9,218 nucleotides of DNA from Halobacteriales archaeon QH_10_70_21 (GTDB lineage: Archaea; Halobacteriota; Halobacteria; Halobacteriales; Haloarculaceae): contig PXQM01000160.1 of assembly GCA_003021325.1 (NCBI GenBank), positions 3,383-12,600 on the forward strand. The letters are read 5' to 3'. The position numbers and the translations under genes were made by a program. Shown piece after piece: positions 6,611-9,218 of this stretch (positions within the stretch are counted from its first letter, which is position 1; every line of letters starts with the position of its first letter). Under the pieces are notes generated by a model. The model saw only the letters and a list, made by a program, of their open reading frames with translations, searched no databases and was not told the DNA's origin.

Positions 6611-7645
6611 ATGAGCCTGCTCATCTACGGCGCCTACGGATACACCGGTGAGCTCATCGCCGAAGAAGCGGTCGACCGGGACGTCGAGACGACCGTCGCC
6701 GGCCGCGACGAGCTGAAGACCGAGCACCTCGCCGAGCGGCTGGGCTGTAACGGTCGCTCCCTCGGGGTCGACGACGCCGCTTCCAACCTCGAGGACGTCG
6801 ACCTCCTTCTCAACTGTGCGGGTCCGTTCGTCGAGACCTACGAGCCGCTCGTGGAGGCCTGTCTGGAGACGGGAACGGACTACCTCGACATCACGGGCGA
6901 GCTGTCGGTCTTCGAGGCCATCGCGGAGCGGGACCGGGAGGCCGAGAAGGCCGACGTCTGCCTGCTCCCCGGCGTCGGCTTCGACGTCGTCCCGACGGAC
7001 TGTCTTGCGGGCCACCTCCACGACCGGCTGCCGGAGGCGACCGAGCTCCGGCTGGGGTTCGACCCGGACGGCGGCATCTCGCGGGGGACGCTCCGGTCGG
7101 CCATCGAGCACGCCGCCGAGGGCGGGAAGGTCCGCCGCGGCGGCGACATCGTCGACGTCCCGACCGCCCACCGGAGCCGGCGCATCGACTTCGGCCGCGG
7201 CGAGCGTAACGCCGTCGCCATCCCGTGGGGCGACGTCTCGACGGCCTACTACACGACGGGCATCGAGAACGTCGAGGTGTACACGGCGATGCCGAAGGCG
7301 GCCGAGAAGGCGCTCCGGCTCGGGCGCGTCGCGATGCCGCTGCTGGAGTTCGACCCCGTCAAGCGGGCGCTGAAGCTGATGACCCGGATGACTGTCTCGG
7401 GCCCGTCGGCCCGCCAGCGCGAGCGCGGCGCCTGCTACGTCTGGGGGGAGGCGACCGACGGCGAGACGACCGTCACCTCGCGGCTGAAGACTCCCGAGGC
7501 CTACGCGCTGACGGTGGACGCCGCGACCACGGCCGCCCAGCGGGTTCTCGAGGGCGACCAGGTGGGCTTCGAGACGCCCGCGGCCGCCTTCACCCCCGAG
7601 TTCGTCCTCGGACTGGATGGCGTCGAGGGGTTCGATGACGAGTGA
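6611..7645 (+). CDS. Saccharopine dehydrogenase-like NAD(P)-binding oxidoreductase (trans-acting enoyl reductase type)
   Basis: A 344-residue protein whose N-terminus is a Rossmann fold with the dinucleotide-binding GAYGYTG at residues 7-13. This is followed by markers of the SCCPDH/trans-acting enoyl reductase branch: LLLNCAGPF (65-73), CLETGTDYLDITGE (84-97) and LLPGVGFDVVPTDCLAGHL (118-136). These proteins are related to saccharopine dehydrogenase but usually do not make lysine; mycobacterial relatives reduce polyketide or lipid intermediates. The halophile substrate is unknown. The ATG at 6611 places the Rossmann strand at the very N-terminus; a longer frame back to 6281 would run through the divergent LLM gene and is not credible. 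It is divergent from the F420 oxidoreductase gene, a hint of a shared regulator or pathway. The galactokinase gene follows after 102 nt with its own TATA-like element, so it may be a separate unit. Confidence 0.88.
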   Translation: MSLLIYGAYGYTGELIAEEAVDRDVETTVAGRDELKTEHLAERLGCNGRSLGVDDAASNLEDVDLLLNCAGPFVETYEPLVEACLETGTDYLDITGELSVFEAIAERDREAEKADVCLLPGVGFDVVPTDCLAGHLHDRLPEATELRLGFDPDGGISRGTLRSAIEHAAEGGKVRRGGDIVDVPTAHRSRRIDFGRGERNAVAIPWGDVSTAYYTTGIENVEVYTAMPKAAEKALRLGRVAMPLLEFDPVKRALKLMTRMTVSGPSARQRERGACYVWGEATDGETTVTSRLKTPEAYALTVDAATTAAQRVLEGDQVGFETPAAAFTPEFVLGLDGVEGFDDE

Positions 7646-7681
7646 CCGGCGGTCCGGCCCGCTCGCCGGCCCGGGAGGTGT

Positions 7682-7689
7682 CTTTATCC
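7682..7689 (+). promoter_or_regulatory. TATA-like box upstream of the galactokinase gene
   Basis: CTTTATCC is the only AT-rich stretch in the 102-nt gap and lies about 60 nt before the ATG at 7748. It predicts a transcript start near 7712 and an untranslated leader of about 36 nt, longer than for the neighbouring genes. Confidence 0.45.
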
Positions 7690-7747
7690 GTCGCGTCGCG
7701 CTACGCCGAGACGCCGGTCGGGTGCGGACCCGACTGACAGGACCACG

Positions 7748-8908
7748 ATGAACGATACCGACATCGTCGAGGCGGTCAGAGCGGCGTTCGAAGCACAGTT
7801 CGGCGCGTCGCCGACAGCGACGGCCGTCGCGCCGGGTCGCGTGAACCTCATCGGCGGGCACGTCGACTACAACGGTGGCATCGTACTGCCGGCGGCTATC
7901 GACCGCGCCACCGCCGTGGCCGCCCGCCCCAGGGACGACGACCGCATCAGGGTCCACTCGGTCTCCCTCGACCAGGGGGTCGAGGCGTCGGTCGGCGACG
8001 AACGGGGCGGCTGGGCGGCCTACGTCGTCGGGACCGCAACGGTGCTCGCCGGGGAGGTCGACGAACGGGTCGGCGCCGACCTCGTCATCGGTGGAGACAT
8101 GATAATGGGTGCGGGGCTCTCCTCGTCGGCGGCCCTCGAGATGGCGGTCGGCGGCGCACTGAACGCCGTCCACGACCTCGGTCTCACCCCCGAGGCGCTC
8201 GCCGACGTGGGGTGGCGCGCGGAGAACGAGGAGGTCGGGATGGCCTGCGGTATCATGGACCAGTTCGCCAGCGCGCTCGGGCGGGCGGACCACGTCCTGC
8301 GTATCGACTGCCGGAGCCGCGAGGTCGAGCACATCCCGTTCGACGGCGACCGTGCCAGGCTCCTCGTCGTCGACACGAACGTCTCCCACCAGCTGACGGA
8401 GTCCGGATTCAACGACCGCGTCCAGGAGTGCCACGACGCGACGGCGCGGCTCGACGCCCTGCTGGGCAAGCGCGTCCGCACCCTCCGGGACGTCACCCCA
8501 GAGGAGGTCGCGGCCCACGCCGAGGACCTCGAGCCGCCGCTGGCCCGCAGGGGCCGCCACGTCACGACCGAGATGCAGCGCGTTCGGAGCGCGGCCGAGG
8601 CGCTCGCGGCGGGCGACGTCGCCCGGGTCGGGTCGCTGATGCGGCAGTCGCACCGCAGTCTCCGGGACGACTACGAGGTGAGCTGTGCGGAGCTGAACGC
8701 CGTCGTCGATATCCTCGGGGAGAAGCCGGGCGTCCTCGGCTGCAGGATGGTCGGCGGCGGCTGGGGCGGAAGCGTCGCGGCCCTCGTCGACCCCGACGTG
8801 ACCGAGGCAGTCTCCGCGGCGGTCGAACAGGAGTACCGCGAGCGAACCGGCATCGACCCCGGCGTGTACGTCTTCGAGACCGCGGACGGGCTCAGAATCG
8901 TGGACTGA
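7748..8908 (+). CDS. galK: Galactokinase-type GHMP sugar kinase
   Basis: A full-length 386-residue GHMP kinase, the normal galactokinase size; the family phosphorylates galactose at C1 with ATP, the entry step of the Leloir pathway. All landmarks are in order: the sugar-binding signature GRVNLIGGHVDYNGG (30-44), the ATP-binding GAGLSSSAALEMA (121-133), the catalytic-Asp motif CGIMDQFASALG (167-178, D171), and the glycine-rich MVGGGWGGS (334-342). In known galactokinases the signature reads GEHTDYN, with Glu, His and Asp contacting the sugar. Here the Glu is Gly37 (codon GGG at 7856-7858) while His38 and Asp40 remain, so specificity for galactose is not assured and another sugar is possible. 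No other Leloir gene is in the window. The ATG at 7748 starts a short helix before the signature. Kinase identity is certain; the exact substrate, and so the symbol, is tentative. Confidence 0.88.
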   Translation: MNDTDIVEAVRAAFEAQFGASPTATAVAPGRVNLIGGHVDYNGGIVLPAAIDRATAVAARPRDDDRIRVHSVSLDQGVEASVGDERGGWAAYVVGTATVLAGEVDERVGADLVIGGDMIMGAGLSSSAALEMAVGGALNAVHDLGLTPEALADVGWRAENEEVGMACGIMDQFASALGRADHVLRIDCRSREVEHIPFDGDRARLLVVDTNVSHQLTESGFNDRVQECHDATARLDALLGKRVRTLRDVTPEEVAAHAEDLEPPLARRGRHVTTEMQRVRSAAEALAAGDVARVGSLMRQSHRSLRDDYEVSCAELNAVVDILGEKPGVLGCRMVGGGWGGSVAALVDPDVTEAVSAAVEQEYRERTGIDPGVYVFETADGLRIVD

Positions 8909-8971
8909 GTATCGGCCCGGCCGGCTGCCCGTCCCCGTCCGGCGGAGCGAGGTCCCCGGTCGGAACCCCCT

Positions 8972-8985
8972 CCCGTTCGAACGGG
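8972..8985. other. Perfect 14-bp palindrome CCCGTTCGAACGGG downstream of the galactokinase gene
   Basis: A 7-bp perfect inverted repeat with no spacer lies 64 nt after the galactokinase stop, in the gap shared with a converging gene fragment. It could be a protein-binding site or part of a transcription end. Because GC-rich DNA gives such palindromes easily, the function is open. It is not a tRNA T-arm: the flanks do not form the rest of the cloverleaf. Confidence 0.4.
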
Positions 8986-9050
8986 CGGCACTTCGACCGC
9001 GCGCCGACGACGAACCCACCGGAGGACCGGGCGAGGGGTCGACCGACGGG

Positions 9051-9170
9051 TCAGCCCGCGTCGAAGGCCGGCCCGAGGTCGATGTCGTAGGTCCCGGTCA
9101 CCCGGTCGGCGACGGCGGCCACCGAGTCTCCGGGGTCACGGGTCGGGGCCTGCCAGTCGACGCCGTCAAT
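9051..9170 (-). pseudogene. C-terminal fragment of an unidentified protein-coding gene, probably cut by the adjacent IS element
   Basis: On the minus strand a frame ending in TGA at 9053-9051 encodes about 39 residues, DGVDWQAPTRDPGDSVAAVA then DRVTGTYDIDLGPAFDAG. Its codons end in G or C almost without exception and Asp is frequent, the signature of real haloarchaeal coding DNA. Reading upstream, this composition stops abruptly near 9170, where the IS-end-like sequence starts. The frame stays open to the window edge but becomes basic and element-like (KRRSRR-type). I infer that the gene's 5' part lies beyond the element, outside the window. I do not recognise the protein. It could instead be the intact end of a gene if the neighbouring sequence is not an insertion. 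Confidence 0.5.
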
Positions 9171-9171
9171 A

Positions 9172-9218
9172 TGACATCCTCCCCGTCGTGAACGACGGGG
9201 TTTCCTCCATGGGAGTCT
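9172..9218 (-). mobile_element. Probable right end of an IS200/IS605-family (IS1341-type, TnpB-only) element, partial
   Basis: Read on the minus strand, GAGGAAACC runs into an 8-bp perfect stem (9193-9200 pairing with 9181-9188, loop TTCA) and then GGAGGATGTCA ending at 9172. A subterminal hairpin followed by GGAGGATGTCA is, from memory of haloarchaeal elements, the usual right end of IS1341-type TnpB transposons. In that reading the tnpB gene lies beyond the right edge and points leftward. In TnpB systems the right end encodes the scaffold 3' end of the guide RNA (reRNA/omegaRNA), and the flank just outside supplies the guide, here 9171 running down to about 9152. The element has no terminal inverted repeat and makes no target duplication, so the boundary is approximate. 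Confidence 0.65.

Noticed and set aside
6520..6624. N-terminal extension of the LLM oxidoreductase to 6624
   Set aside because: It would overlap the start of the divergent gene and the promoter elements. Family proteins begin at the first barrel strand, matched by the ATG at 6519.
8965..8995. tRNA T-arm suggested by GTTCGAA
   Set aside because: The 3' flank does not form the acceptor or the other arms; the motif is explained by the palindrome.
5501..9019. A very long open frame on the minus strand spanning more than 1,100 codons
   Set aside because: It runs antisense across the well-supported dehydrogenase-like and galactokinase genes and out of frame through the LLM gene. Its product is low-complexity Arg/Gly/Asp-rich sequence, typical of shadow frames in high-GC DNA.
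1..9218. CRISPR array, rRNA genes or complete tRNA genes
   Set aside because: No regularly spaced repeats of suitable length and no rRNA or cloverleaf-like sequence were noticed on either strand by eye; a dedicated scan was not possible.

Overview
The window looks like a chromosomal segment of an extremely halophilic archaeon (class Halobacteria). GC content is very high and third codon positions are almost all G or C. The predicted proteins are rich in Asp and Glu. There is a bacterio-opsin-activator-type HTH regulator, two Tat-type lipobox lipoproteins, an F420-type luciferase-like oxidoreductase, and TATA-like boxes about 27 nt upstream of several start codons, as in leaderless haloarchaeal genes. 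The species cannot be told from the sequence.

Layout. (1) Bases 1-1191, plus strand: the 3' end of an enoyl-CoA hydratase/isomerase gene, then a complete beta-keto acid cleavage enzyme (BKACE/Kce family) 44 nt downstream. This looks like an acyl-CoA or keto-acid catabolic operon that begins outside the window. (2) Bases 1192-1433: a convergent intergenic stretch with a small hairpin after the BKACE stop and five short GCTCGC-core repeats. (3) Bases 1434-4333, minus strand, read right to left: two Tat lipoproteins of unknown function whose stop and start codons share one base, then a 273-nt gap, then an HTH-10 regulator. Inside that gap a 39-codon ORF ends in a 4-base ATGA overlap with the regulator's start. 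(4) Bases 4556-6519, minus strand: an F420-dependent LLM-class oxidoreductase followed by a two-helix membrane protein of unknown function. (5) Bases 6611-8908, plus strand: a saccharopine-dehydrogenase-like NAD(P)-binding oxidoreductase, divergent from the LLM gene across a 91-nt shared promoter region, then a galactokinase-type GHMP kinase. (6) Bases 8909-9218: a 14-bp perfect palindrome, a C-terminal gene fragment on the minus strand, and at the edge a sequence that looks like the right end of an IS200/IS605 (IS1341-type, TnpB-only) element.

Functionally the window is mostly housekeeping-type metabolism plus lineage-specific proteins of unknown function. I see no complete novel defence or biosynthetic system. 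The points most worth a second look are the probable TnpB element end and the gene it seems to interrupt, the loss of the conserved sugar-binding glutamate in the galactokinase signature, the small ORF coupled to the HTH regulator, and the coupled lipoprotein pair. No protein-free stretch longer than about 300 bases exists if the 9051-9170 fragment is counted.
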